This document shows positions 48,833 through 56,914 of a stretch of DNA of 64,000 nucleotides, in pieces. Source of the stretch: UBA11524 sp963590165 (GTDB lineage: Bacteria > Bacillota > Clostridia > Christensenellales > Aristaeellaceae); the NCBI GenBank assembly GCA_963590165.1, contig CAVANO010000002.1, positions 1 to 64,000 of the forward strand, written 5' to 3'. The stretch's first letter is position 1, and every line of letters starts with the position of its first letter. Both the position numbers and the translations under genes were made by a program. The notes under the pieces were generated by a model, which was not told the DNA's origin, ran no database searches, and was given only the letters and a program-made list of their open reading frames with translations.

Positions 48833-50755
48833 TCAAGCAAACAGGGTTGACACATATTTTTTGAATTTGTCGACATTCGTAAAGAACTGATAGCCAGCAT
48901 CACGTGCTGCATCCTGAAGATTTTTATCGGGATTCAGCAGTAACGCTAAAGGTGGCGTGAGTCCTTCCTGAATGCCATTAGGCCAGGCTAGATCAAGAAT
49001 ATACACATCGCCGGAATCGTGATCGACAATCTCTTGATTGCGTGTTCCCTGTTTCAAATGCTGTTCCTTGAGCCAGTCATCAATGGCAGAAATCTCATCA
49101 TCACCATCATCCACTACAATCGGCGCTGCTGATGCCGAAGAAACAACAGGCGTAGAAATCAGGCTACCATTGTTCAATGAATCCAGCAGCTTGTTTGCAG
49201 CTTCAGCGAGTAGCTCTCTGCGTTTTGCAAGAAACTTCTCGTAGTTTTCAATCTTCCAGAACTCTGGATCCATCGGGATCCAATGCGACTCAACAGCACC
49301 AGGCGTAGCGGCCACATACTGAGGCATGTAATCCGAGGTAAGCCGATCAGAAATCTTATCGTTCGTTCCCTTCGTCAAAAAGGCGTAGTTTGCTAGTGCA
49401 TTGACCATTGACTTGGTCATACCAGCATCATAAAGGCGTCTCTTCGGGAAGATGTGATGAAGCTCGAGAGTTGTATTTCTCCCTAGCAATGTGTTATTCA
49501 GCTCAATACCAGTCCCCCAATCACGTGCGTGATAGACTCTGGTAAGCATGTAGAGGAGCGGATAAAATCTGCTGCCAGTCGACCAGGTCCAGAAATCTTC
49601 TGGCCTAATCCGAAGGTCACCACGCTGCTGACGAAGCAAGCGAATTAAGCCATCAATGCCTTGGCCTTCCTTGAGCACATTAAGGTCTTGATTCAGAACA
49701 CTTTCAATAGAACCTGCATAACGTCCCCAAAGGAAAGAATGGACATACCAGTACATCAGGCGGTTCCATTCTGCATCTGTCATAGCTACTTTGCCTTTGC
49801 TTTTCATATATCCGATCATTGTAGCAATAGCAAAGACGCCGGTCATCACACGAGCATTATTGAGTCCTAGACGCGAAGCAATCTGATCCAAGCATGAACC
49901 GATCATCTTATCGACAACAGGAACGGCAGTCTTAATTTTTTCAATTGGCTCATTCCCAAGATGCACGAAAAAAGGCTGCATGGTTAGATAGATCGTAATA
50001 CAGCGAAGAAGCCAATCCATGGTAAAGGAATAGCCTGCTCTGCTGTATTTTGCAAGGACTGCCCGCAACACATTGCGGCCTTCTTTCCATTGACCGCAAA
50101 TCTTTGCTAGCGCAAGATCTCCCTTGCTCAGTTTCGTTCCGCCGGAGTTGACGTTATTGAAAATCTCTACGACCTCGTCAATGTTTTTCTCGCTGGTGAC
50201 AATTTCTACATTCATGTTGAGATTGCGGATGCCATCAAGCTGCGTAAGGCTTTTCCAATGTTGCGTCCAGTATGCAGTACTTTCCGGTGTTTTTTCCAGT
50301 TTGCTTTGCATGAAGTTGCCGAGTCCAATCATGAGAAACTCGGTTACATTAATCCATGCGGGGTTGCCGCTCATTTTTTGAGGTGCATAGAACTCGAACG
50401 TTTCGGTTTCTACATTAAAATACAGGTTTGTGAAAGCGGAAGCGTTGCCCTCAAAGAACGCTGGCGGTTTACCCCGAAATACGCCATATAGAGAAGTCAC
50501 CCGTTGCTGTCCATCGAGAATCATATTCACATTGCCCGCAGTCAATGTACCGTCGCCGCGTGCTAAATCAGGGTCTGTTGCTGTATTCCAAACGAGCAGT
50601 TCACCAATCGGGTAGCCGCGATAAAGGGAATACATCAGTTTTCGAACCTGATCTCGATTCCAGACATAACCACGCTGGAAAACCGGGAGAGCAAAGGAAC
50701 CATTATCGATTTGGGACAAAATTTCGCCAATATTGTTTGCCATGCTGTTTGCCAT
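48833..50755 (-). CDS. GmrSD/DUF262-family nuclease-like protein
   Basis: Protein of 640 residues. The N-terminal DUF262 domain (~1-230) shows ALPVFQRGYVWNRDQVRKLM, GYPIGELLVW and the nucleotide-related LDGQQRVTSLYGVF (D-G-Q-Q-R). The C-terminal HNH/DUF1524-like part has LELHHIFPKRRLYDAG and ANYAFLTKGTNDKISDR. An additional C-terminal domain (~560-640) carries AWPNGIQEGLTPPLALLLN. GmrSD proteins are modification-dependent or RM-linked nucleases that use NTP hydrolysis. GGAGG lies seven bases before the ATG. The gene is 20 bases after the helicase gene and is the last gene of the cassette. Confidence 0.88.
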   Translation of the reverse strand: MANSMANNIGEILSQIDNGSFALPVFQRGYVWNRDQVRKLMYSLYRGYPIGELLVWNTATDPDLARGDGTLTAGNVNMILDGQQRVTSLYGVFRGKPPAFFEGNASAFTNLYFNVETETFEFYAPQKMSGNPAWINVTEFLMIGLGNFMQSKLEKTPESTAYWTQHWKSLTQLDGIRNLNMNVEIVTSEKNIDEVVEIFNNVNSGGTKLSKGDLALAKICGQWKEGRNVLRAVLAKYSRAGYSFTMDWLLRCITIYLTMQPFFVHLGNEPIEKIKTAVPVVDKMIGSCLDQIASRLGLNNARVMTGVFAIATMIGYMKSKGKVAMTDAEWNRLMYWYVHSFLWGRYAGSIESVLNQDLNVLKEGQGIDGLIRLLRQQRGDLRIRPEDFWTWSTGSRFYPLLYMLTRVYHARDWGTGIELNNTLLGRNTTLELHHIFPKRRLYDAGMTKSMVNALANYAFLTKGTNDKISDRLTSDYMPQYVAATPGAVESHWIPMDPEFWKIENYEKFLAKRRELLAEAANKLLDSLNNGSLISTPVVSSASAAPIVVDDGDDEISAIDDWLKEQHLKQGTRNQEIVDHDSGDVYILDLAWPNGIQEGLTPPLALLLNPDKNLQDAARDAGYQFFTNVDKFKKYVSTLFA

Positions 50756-50775
50756 GCCGTTAACCTCCGCGCGTT

Positions 50776-53721
50776 TTATTTCAGCTTCACGAACCCGTTC
50801 TCAAAGCAATCCGGGAAGGCAAACATCTTCACGCCGCCTTCAAAGCGGATATAGATATACTTCTTGGCTGCGTCAATCTTCGTAACGACGCCTGCACCTA
50901 AAGTGGGAGACTTGTGAACGACCTGTGTGCCAGGACCGACATGACTGACGTCCACCTTGATTTTCGGCTGAGCGACGGGCATGCTGAGCCCTGATCTGCC
51001 TGCAGGCGTGATGGGGCGCGGCGGCACAACCGGCTGCGGATTCTGACGGATGGGTGCACTGCTGACAGGAGTCTGCGGCTTTACGATGGGTGCTGTAGGC
51101 TTGGGCTGAGGCTTCGGTGCGATGGGCTGACGTGCAGCTGCAGAACGCTTCGGCTTGCTGACTTCCATGCTCTTCTGCTGCGCACCAAACATCTCGTCGA
51201 ATTCCTCTTTGCGGAGCACGGTGTCCCAGCCGCCGACATTCTGCTCATCTTCGTGACGGTTGATGCCCGTGTAGTCAAGGCTGCTGTCCTCGTAGCGCTT
51301 GAACTGCCAGATGGCCTGATTCATGGTCTCGCCGTTGAACACATTCAGCGAGCAGAGCAGGTCGAAGTCCTTTACGTCCAGACCGGTCGTCAATTTGAAG
51401 AGCTTCGGCTCAAGCAGCGTGATGACATCCTTCAGGCACTTCTCGCGGTATTCCGACAGGTACATGAACACAGGAACACGGGTGGCAAACTTAATCAACT
51501 TCTCCTGAATCTGCTTGCGCTTGCTCTTGAGCTCCTTCTCCTGCTCAGAGATTTCCTTCTTCTCCTTGGGCGTCAGGTTGTCGCCCTTTTCCTTTTTGGC
51601 TTTCTTGATGGCGTCGCTCTTGTTGATGATGGTTTGAATGTCTGCATTCAGGCTGCGGAAGCCCTCAATCTTCATCAGCGCGTCCATGGCTTCCTTGTTG
51701 TTCATCAGGCGCGTCAGCGTGTCGTTATCCACGTTCACAAGCAGGGCAGACTCCCAGCGCTTTGCCAGCAAGGTGGCAGAGGTGCCGGCAGTCGTGAAGT
51801 CGAGAATGTCCTCGGCGGAGATGTTCGTCATCTTCGCGCCGTCATACGCCAGAACGGGCAGGAACTTGATGAATTCGCCCACGTTCGCTTCCGGGTCGCT
51901 GTCCTTGCTGTTGAGCTGGCAGGCGTAGTCGGCAATCTGATGCAGCGCACGGTCAAGCGCAAAGTCGAACACATAGCAATCGCGCTTCATGATGACGGAA
52001 TTGCCTGCTTCGTCCTTGACTGTCCACGGTGACTGCACACGGAATGCCGTCTGGAAGTAGGTTTCCGGCGACTTCAGATTTCGGAGCATAAACACGCCGC
52101 TCCACGGGCGCACAGTAACGCCGGTGGTCAGTTTGCCGCAGGACAGCGTAATCGTCTTGGTGGCGAGCGGATCGCCCATGGCATTCTGAACAGGTGTCAG
52201 CGCATCCAGACCGATTCCTGCCTTCGTGCCGGCACACACGACTATCTCATAATCCTGATAGAAGGTATTCGACCTTTCTTTGAGCAGGTTTTTCATGGCG
52301 TAGCAGCTAGCGACATTCGGCAGAAACCACAGTGTATGCTGCAGCACGCCGAGCAGACGCGAGTCGGAATACGGCATCGGCGGCTTCTCGCCGACCTTCA
52401 TTTCTTCGAGGGTTGACGGGAGATACGAACCGCGCATCAGGTTCAGCCACTTCTGGACTTCGTCCTTGAACTTGAAATGCGCGTTTTCAACCTGCCCCTT
52501 CGGATATTCAGCAGAGAAAAAGACATTCAGGTCGAACTCGTCAAATTCACCTTCCTGCGCGACATGGCGAATCGCATCCGGAATGCGGTAGGTCATCATA
52601 ATCATCCGGGGCAGCGCCGCATAGGGGTTATTCGAGCCAACCCAATCCGCCTTTGCCTTCTGTTCGTCGGAATACGTCCAGTTGAAAATCTGCTCCTCGA
52701 TGAATTCGCCGCTGTTGATGGCGCGGAAAGGCGTGCCGGACAGATAGAGATAGTACGAGGTCGTGATGGGCAGCCACGTTTCGTTGATGGCGTTGTCGGC
52801 TTCTTCTTCCTTGTACTGCTCAACGTTGAAGTCGGCAGTCTGCTCGTCATCGGGTATTTCAAAGAGCTTCTTGGCGTTCTCGCGCCATGCGCCGAAATGG
52901 TACTCGTCGAAGACGACCAAATCCCAGTTGATATCATGGATGAACTGATTCTTCGCCTTGATGCCGCCGGCTTCGTTGGTGCCGAGCAAATCCTGGAAGG
53001 AGCCGAACACGACCATCGGCCGCGACTTGTCCGCATGGGCAAACTGCCAGTCGATGCTGACATCGTTGTTGTGCGCGTCCTTGTTGGAGATGAACTGCCA
53101 GCCCTCGAAGTCGACATGGGTCATCAGGTCTTCGCGCCAGGCGGATTCAACGGCAGGCTTGAACGTCAGCACGAGCACGCGCCGAAAGCCCATCTTCTTT
53201 GCCAGCTGATAGGCGGCGAACGTCTTGCCGAAGCGCATCTTGGCATTCCAGAGGAACTTGGGCGAACCGCTGGGGTCATCGTTCTTGGCGGATTTGAAAT
53301 AGCGAATCGTGTCCTGCACGGCATGGTACTGTTCGGGACGCATGGTAAAGTCGGCGCTGCGGTTCTCAAGATTCTCGATGCCGTCGCGCACGGCGATGCA
53401 AGCTGCCTTGACATCATTGACGGTGCAGCGGAACCACTCGTTGCGGTCTTCGCCGGCGTTGAGCTGCAGGAAGCCCCTGCGCCGAAGCACAGCATGCACG
53501 TCATGGTCGGTGAAGCAGCTGCCATCCGGGCGCATGGCGCTGAAAACCATCTCGGTGCGGTGGGGCATGCCGCTGGTGTGCAGCTGTTCGTTGATGCGTG
53601 TTTCCACATCGCGGTCGGTGAAGCCCACCTTCAGATAGCCGAGGTGATTGCCGGGGATGCTGTAGGCGTAGATGGTGGGCGTAACGGCAGGGCGGCTGGA
53701 AAAGAAGATGTCGTCGGGCAT
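50776..53721 (-). CDS. GIY-YIG (T5orf172-like) nuclease fused to SF2 helicase
   Basis: Protein of 981 residues. An N-terminal GIY-YIG/T5orf172-like domain (~14-105) reads TIYAYSIPGNHLGYLKVGFT, with a downstream NEWFRC Glu. The SF2 helicase core follows: Walker A WNAKMRFGKTFAAYQLA, Walker B VVFDEYHFG (DEYH), motif III LSGTPFRAI, and motif VI-like TAFRVQSPW. A charged coiled-coil-like segment (~690-735, many Lys/Glu) comes next. A Pro-rich linker (~875-935) precedes a small C-terminal domain (VVHKSPTLGAGVV). It is probably the ATP-driven restriction subunit. The ATG shares one base with the stop of the methyltransferase fragment (TAATG). Confidence 0.87.
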   Translation of the reverse strand: MPDDIFFSSRPAVTPTIYAYSIPGNHLGYLKVGFTDRDVETRINEQLHTSGMPHRTEMVFSAMRPDGSCFTDHDVHAVLRRRGFLQLNAGEDRNEWFRCTVNDVKAACIAVRDGIENLENRSADFTMRPEQYHAVQDTIRYFKSAKNDDPSGSPKFLWNAKMRFGKTFAAYQLAKKMGFRRVLVLTFKPAVESAWREDLMTHVDFEGWQFISNKDAHNNDVSIDWQFAHADKSRPMVVFGSFQDLLGTNEAGGIKAKNQFIHDINWDLVVFDEYHFGAWRENAKKLFEIPDDEQTADFNVEQYKEEEADNAINETWLPITTSYYLYLSGTPFRAINSGEFIEEQIFNWTYSDEQKAKADWVGSNNPYAALPRMIMMTYRIPDAIRHVAQEGEFDEFDLNVFFSAEYPKGQVENAHFKFKDEVQKWLNLMRGSYLPSTLEEMKVGEKPPMPYSDSRLLGVLQHTLWFLPNVASCYAMKNLLKERSNTFYQDYEIVVCAGTKAGIGLDALTPVQNAMGDPLATKTITLSCGKLTTGVTVRPWSGVFMLRNLKSPETYFQTAFRVQSPWTVKDEAGNSVIMKRDCYVFDFALDRALHQIADYACQLNSKDSDPEANVGEFIKFLPVLAYDGAKMTNISAEDILDFTTAGTSATLLAKRWESALLVNVDNDTLTRLMNNKEAMDALMKIEGFRSLNADIQTIINKSDAIKKAKKEKGDNLTPKEKKEISEQEKELKSKRKQIQEKLIKFATRVPVFMYLSEYREKCLKDVITLLEPKLFKLTTGLDVKDFDLLCSLNVFNGETMNQAIWQFKRYEDSSLDYTGINRHEDEQNVGGWDTVLRKEEFDEMFGAQQKSMEVSKPKRSAAARQPIAPKPQPKPTAPIVKPQTPVSSAPIRQNPQPVVPPRPITPAGRSGLSMPVAQPKIKVDVSHVGPGTQVVHKSPTLGAGVVTKIDAAKKYIYIRFEGGVKMFAFPDCFENGFVKLK

Positions 53722-54242
53722 TACTTGTCGCCTCCGTTCAAATCCATCGGCTTAATCATGGAATCAATAAAAGCGATTTCTTCAGCGGTCAAGTCGTATT
53801 TGGCGTACAGCTCTTCGTCTGTCCAGGGCTTGGAGAAGTCTTGAAGAGGAACGAGAGAATAGACTTTTTTGAGCGCATGTTGAGTTGGTTTGCACAGCAT
53901 TACGAGAAAACGGAATAGTTTTGTTGCAATATATGACATCACATTACTACACTCTTCGGGGGTGCTGAAAGGACCTATTACAACATTCGTTTCTGTGCAA
54001 ACACTACCCTTATCTCCAAAGAAAGGCTTCCCTAATATCTGATGTGGAAATGCATCGCTTCCACTACCAGCTGCAGAAATAAACACCTTATATTTATCAA
54101 TTAGCGCTTGATTCTTCTCTATTTCATTTCTATGGACATATCCTTTGCTTTTGTTTCCGTATAAAACAACGGTATCATTGGTTGATACATCAGTTCCAGA
54201 AAAAGTCGTTCCAAGTCCAAATGGTTTTTGAGAACTAACCAA
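53721..54242 (-). pseudogene. detached C-terminal part of the frameshifted DNA methyltransferase
   Basis: A 173-residue frame that continues the methyltransferase gene after a one-base slip at the T7/A7 run 54258-54264. With eight A the reading would pass ADEKKGTFDSLVSSQKPFGL straight into this part, giving a 509-residue enzyme. It contains SAAGSGSDAFPHQILGKPFFG and ends DLTAEEIAFIDSMIKPMDLNGGDK. This is the target-recognition side of Eco57I-like enzymes. Most of it is markedly AT-rich, unlike the last ~130 bases and the helicase. If expressed alone it has only a TTG-type start and no clear ribosome site. Confidence 0.8.
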
Positions 54243-55249
54243 TGAATCAAAAGTTCCTTTTTTTCATCAGCTAACAATGTTTTCTTGTATATATCAACAG
54301 CCTCATTATACCGAATAAAGACATCTAATTTGCCATCAAGCAAAGGTCTAACCTCTGTGATGCCGACTTGATTTCCTTTATGCGTTGTAATTGCACAATC
54401 TCCTTTGTTATCGCGATCCCAAAAAAAGTAACAAATACCACCCTTTATTTGAACGCCTGGAAAGCAATCAGATGCTTCTGGATAATCATGAATTTCTCTG
54501 ATGCTTCGATCATGAAGCATTTCATCCCTAAAAGAATCAAGACCAAAACCACCTGTAAACCAACGAGCTGGAATAATCATCGTAATATATTTGGGCTTTA
54601 ATTTCTTTGCTTGTGTAACAAAACGATTATACATAGGAATGGCTTGAACGCCAGACCCTCCAGTACTCAGCTGATACGGCGGATTACTAATAATCACATC
54701 AAACTTCATGCCAAACAAGTCCTCCGGATTTGCTGTGTGAATCCATTCATACGCATGGGTCTCCAATCCCTCTCCGCGGTCATATTCGCTCTTGCTCGCG
54801 CCGCAGTAGATGCACTTGCCGTCTGCCCAGGTGTGCGGTGTGCGGCGGAAGCGGATGTTGCCTTCCGCACGGTCAAATTTCGTCACAGAAAAGGCGCTGT
54901 TCGGGTATTTCGAACAGTACAGGCTCCGGCGCGCCAGCAGGCTCGTCAGCTCCGTAATCGCGATGCCGTACAGCTGCTTCTTGAAGATGTGGTCAACGCG
55001 CTCCTGCAGGTCGGGAATCTGCTTTTCCAGCCCTTTCAGCAGCCGCCTTGCAATTTCACGCAAAAAAACGCCGCTCTTCGTGGCAGGGTCCAGGAACGTG
55101 GTGTCGGGGTTGCTGAAAAGCTCCTGCGGCAGCATGTCCAGCATCTTGTTGACCACGTCCGGCGGCGTGAACACCTCATCGTTGGAGAGGTTCGCCAAGC
55201 TCGACAGCACGTCAGGGTTGTAATTGGCACGAATCAGATCAATCGCCAT
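54119..55249 (-). CDS. N6-adenine DNA methyltransferase (Eco57I-like), truncated by frameshift
   Basis: Frame of 376 residues, of which about the first 330 are genuine. It begins MAIDLIRANYNPDVL, has NDEVFTPPDVVNKMLDMLP, SAM-binding motif I TTFLDPATKSGVFLREIARR and catalytic motif IV FDVIISNPPYQLS. It also has a CIYC zinc-knuckle-like pair. After the A7 run (54258-54264 on the plus strand) it reads an unrelated ~45-residue tail. The intact enzyme would extend to 53721. The start overlaps the upstream methyltransferase-like gene by 11 bases behind GGAGG. It should methylate adenine to protect against the cassette nuclease. Confidence 0.85.
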   Translation of the reverse strand: MAIDLIRANYNPDVLSSLANLSNDEVFTPPDVVNKMLDMLPQELFSNPDTTFLDPATKSGVFLREIARRLLKGLEKQIPDLQERVDHIFKKQLYGIAITELTSLLARRSLYCSKYPNSAFSVTKFDRAEGNIRFRRTPHTWADGKCIYCGASKSEYDRGEGLETHAYEWIHTANPEDLFGMKFDVIISNPPYQLSTGGSGVQAIPMYNRFVTQAKKLKPKYITMIIPARWFTGGFGLDSFRDEMLHDRSIREIHDYPEASDCFPGVQIKGGICYFFWDRDNKGDCAITTHKGNQVGITEVRPLLDGKLDVFIRYNEAVDIYKKTLLADEKKELLIHWLVLKNHLDLERLFLELMYQPMIPLFYTETKAKDMSIEMK

Positions 55250-55952
55250 CGCTTTCTGCCTCCTGTATTCTTGTGTAGTGGGTCACGGGGTATTCCGCAA
55301 TCGGTGCCGGCGTGGGCTGCCCTGTCAACGGGTCAACCATCCAGCTTGCCTCATCTTCCGCTTCTTCCGCAAACAACGAATAATGCATATCGTTCGTGTC
55401 GTATGAATTCGGGTCCTTGTTCTCCATCATCAGCACATCCAGCCGGAAGTCGCGCCGCTTCACGCGTCCGCTGCCGACCCAGCTCCATTCGCTGAAGATG
55501 ATGGGCTGACCGTTGCTTTCTCGCATCGTCAGCGCATCGCCGCACAGGATGTTCCGCCGCAGGATGAAACGCACCGTTTCACGGCACTGGTCGTTGCAGG
55601 CTTTTTTGCATGCCTTCGTGTACGCCTCGTCCCAGATTTGAAAGAGCCGCTCGCGGCACTCATCCACATTGTCCTGCAGGATGTCCACGCCGTAGATGCT
55701 CATCATTGCTTTGACGGACTCCTGCTGCCATACGCCCGGCTTGTTCTTGCCGACGGTGTCCACCACAGCCAGCTTCCGGCGGATAATTTCTGCTAAAAAA
55801 TTGCCATTGCCGCATGCCGGCTCCAGAAATGTCGAATCGATGCGCTCCGTTTCCTGCTTCACAAGGTCGAGCATTGCGTTCACTTCGCGCTCCGCCGTGA
55901 AAACCTCGCCGTGATCCGCAACGCGCTTCTTGGACTTGATTTGCTTCTCCAC
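55239..55952 (-). CDS. companion DNA methyltransferase-like protein lacking a visible NPPY
   Basis: Protein of 237 residues. VADHGEVFTAEREVNAMLDL and motif I STFLEPACGNGNFLAEIIRR match the SAM-binding half of Eco57I-type N6-adenine methyltransferases. MSIYGVDILQDNVDECRERL follows. There is no NPPY/DPPY motif; the later part (IIFSEWSWVGSGRVKRRDFR) is acidic and divergent. The start is taken at GTG 55952, seven bases after AAGGGAG; an ATG at 55979 lies upstream in frame. It overlaps the next methyltransferase gene by 11 bases. It may form a two-subunit enzyme with that gene, or be a split, degenerate copy. Confidence 0.8.
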   Translation of the reverse strand: MEKQIKSKKRVADHGEVFTAEREVNAMLDLVKQETERIDSTFLEPACGNGNFLAEIIRRKLAVVDTVGKNKPGVWQQESVKAMMSIYGVDILQDNVDECRERLFQIWDEAYTKACKKACNDQCRETVRFILRRNILCGDALTMRESNGQPIIFSEWSWVGSGRVKRRDFRLDVLMMENKDPNSYDTNDMHYSLFAEEAEDEASWMVDPLTGQPTPAPIAEYPVTHYTRIQEAESDGD

Positions 55953-55977
55953 TGCGAAGCTCCCTTCATAGGCGTAC

Positions 55978-55991
55978 AAGTGTACACACTT
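55978..55991. promoter_or_regulatory. palindrome at the cassette transcript start
   Basis: AAGTGTACACACTT has arms AAGTGT and ACACTT on both strands. It lies about 12-25 bases downstream of the -10 box, where a repressor would block initiation or elongation. No regulator gene is attached to the cassette. Confidence 0.45.
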
Positions 55992-56002
55992 TCTTAAATC
56001 AT

Positions 56003-56031
56003 ATTATAACATGACATGTTAGAAACGGCAA
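56003..56031 (-). promoter_or_regulatory. promoter of the restriction-modification-like cassette
   Basis: Minus strand: TTGCCG (56026-56031), 17 bases, TATAAT (56003-56008). Confidence 0.6.
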
Positions 56032-56153
56032 TTGCTGCAAGAAAAAATTATAAAGTTTCCAATTTTTCGTGCAGAAAACTTGACGATCCTCGCGTTAAAT
56101 GATGACATGCTTTTCATGAATATATCAATCTACAGTATTGTATCCCCCAAAAC

Positions 56154-56186
56154 AAAAAAGGAAGCCATGATTTCTCAAGGCTTCCG
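56154..56186 (-). terminator. terminator after tRNA-Ala
   Basis: On the minus strand GGAAGCC and GGCTTCC pair around a 12-base loop and are followed by TTTTTT. It starts six bases past the tRNA 3' end. Confidence 0.88.
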
Positions 56187-56191
56187 AGGCG

Positions 56192-56264
56192 TGGAGCATA
56201 GCGGATTCGAACCGCTGACCCCAACACTGCCAGTGTTGTGCGCTACCAGCTGCGCTAATGCCCC
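56192..56264 (-). tRNA. tRNA-Ala (anticodon GGC)
   Basis: 73 bases. Acceptor arms GGGGCAT/ATGCTCC pair with one G-U. The anticodon loop CTGGCAG sits between CAACA and TGTTG, giving GGC. T loop GGTTCGAATCC. CCA is not encoded. Confidence 0.93.
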
Positions 56265-56409
56265 GCAACAGGACAAAGTATAGCACATTTCAGACAGCAT
56301 GTCAAGGGCTTTGGGAAGAAAAAATGCAGGTGCTCTGTCAAATTTCTTTTCTCTTTCCACTTGACGAACGCCTCATATTGTGGTAGAATAATGAGGCTGG
56401 TTCCATTAT

Positions 56410-56498
56410 GGAGAGATGGCCGAGCGGTTGATGGCGCTGGTCTTGAAAACCAGTGATACCGAAAGGTACCGGGGGTTCGAATCCCTCTCTCTCCGCCA
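56410..56498 (+). tRNA. tRNA-Ser (anticodon TGA)
   Basis: Class II tRNA. Acceptor arms GGAGAGA/TCTCTCC pair, with G discriminator and an encoded CCA. The anticodon loop CTTGAAA sits between TGGT and ACCA, giving TGA. The variable arm is TACCGAAAGGTA. T loop GGTTCGAATCC. Confidence 0.95.
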
Positions 56499-56528
56499 GC
56501 TTTTGTCTGACAACGCTATACTTGACAT

Positions 56529-56616
56529 GGAGAAGTACCCAAGTGGCCGAAGGGGCTCCCCTGCTAAGGGAGTAGTGTGCGTAAGCGCAGCCCGGGTTCA
56601 AATCCCGGCTTCTCCG
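56529..56616 (+). tRNA. tRNA-Ser (anticodon GCT)
   Basis: Class II tRNA of 88 bases. Acceptor arms GGAGAAG/CTTCTCC pair, with G discriminator. The anticodon loop CTGCTAA sits between CTCCC and GGGAG, giving GCT. The variable arm is GTGTGCGTAAGCGCA. CCA is not encoded. It is 30 bases after the other tRNA-Ser, probably in one transcript. Confidence 0.95.
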
Positions 56617-56622
56617 CTGAAA

Positions 56623-56659
56623 AGTCCGCAATCGTCTTTCGATGGTTGCGGGCTTTTTT
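56623..56659 (+). terminator. terminator after the tRNA-Ser pair
   Basis: AGTCCGCAATCG pairs with CGATGGTTGCGGGCT (with G-U pairs) around a short loop and is followed by TTTTTT. Confidence 0.85.
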
Positions 56660-56811
56660 GTGCATGGTACCTTTTCCTGCGCCGTCCGCCGGCAGGTTTT
56701 TCTCGGCGTACTGCCGCCGCGGTTGACCTGTCAATTATGTCCGGTAATTTCCCTCTTTTTCCATTCGATTGCAAAAGCATTGTAAATTGTGAAAATAATA
56801 TCGTTAAGAAC

Positions 56812-56840
56812 TTGACAAAGCACGTATTCTCTGCTACACT
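56812..56840 (+). promoter_or_regulatory. sigma-A promoter of adhE
   Basis: TTGACA (56812-56817), 17 bases, TACACT (56835-56840). It is 75 bases before the start codon. Confidence 0.75.
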
Positions 56841-56914
56841 GTACTCGTACCCCAGAGCAATGCTTGAGTTTCCCGTCCGGAAGGACGAACGAATCATTAA
56901 GGAGAGAGAACAGT

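Noticed and set aside
56780..56812. Rex redox-repressor site upstream of adhE
   Set aside because: TTGTGAA is present as a half site, but the second half is not at the proper spacing, so the palindrome is not met.
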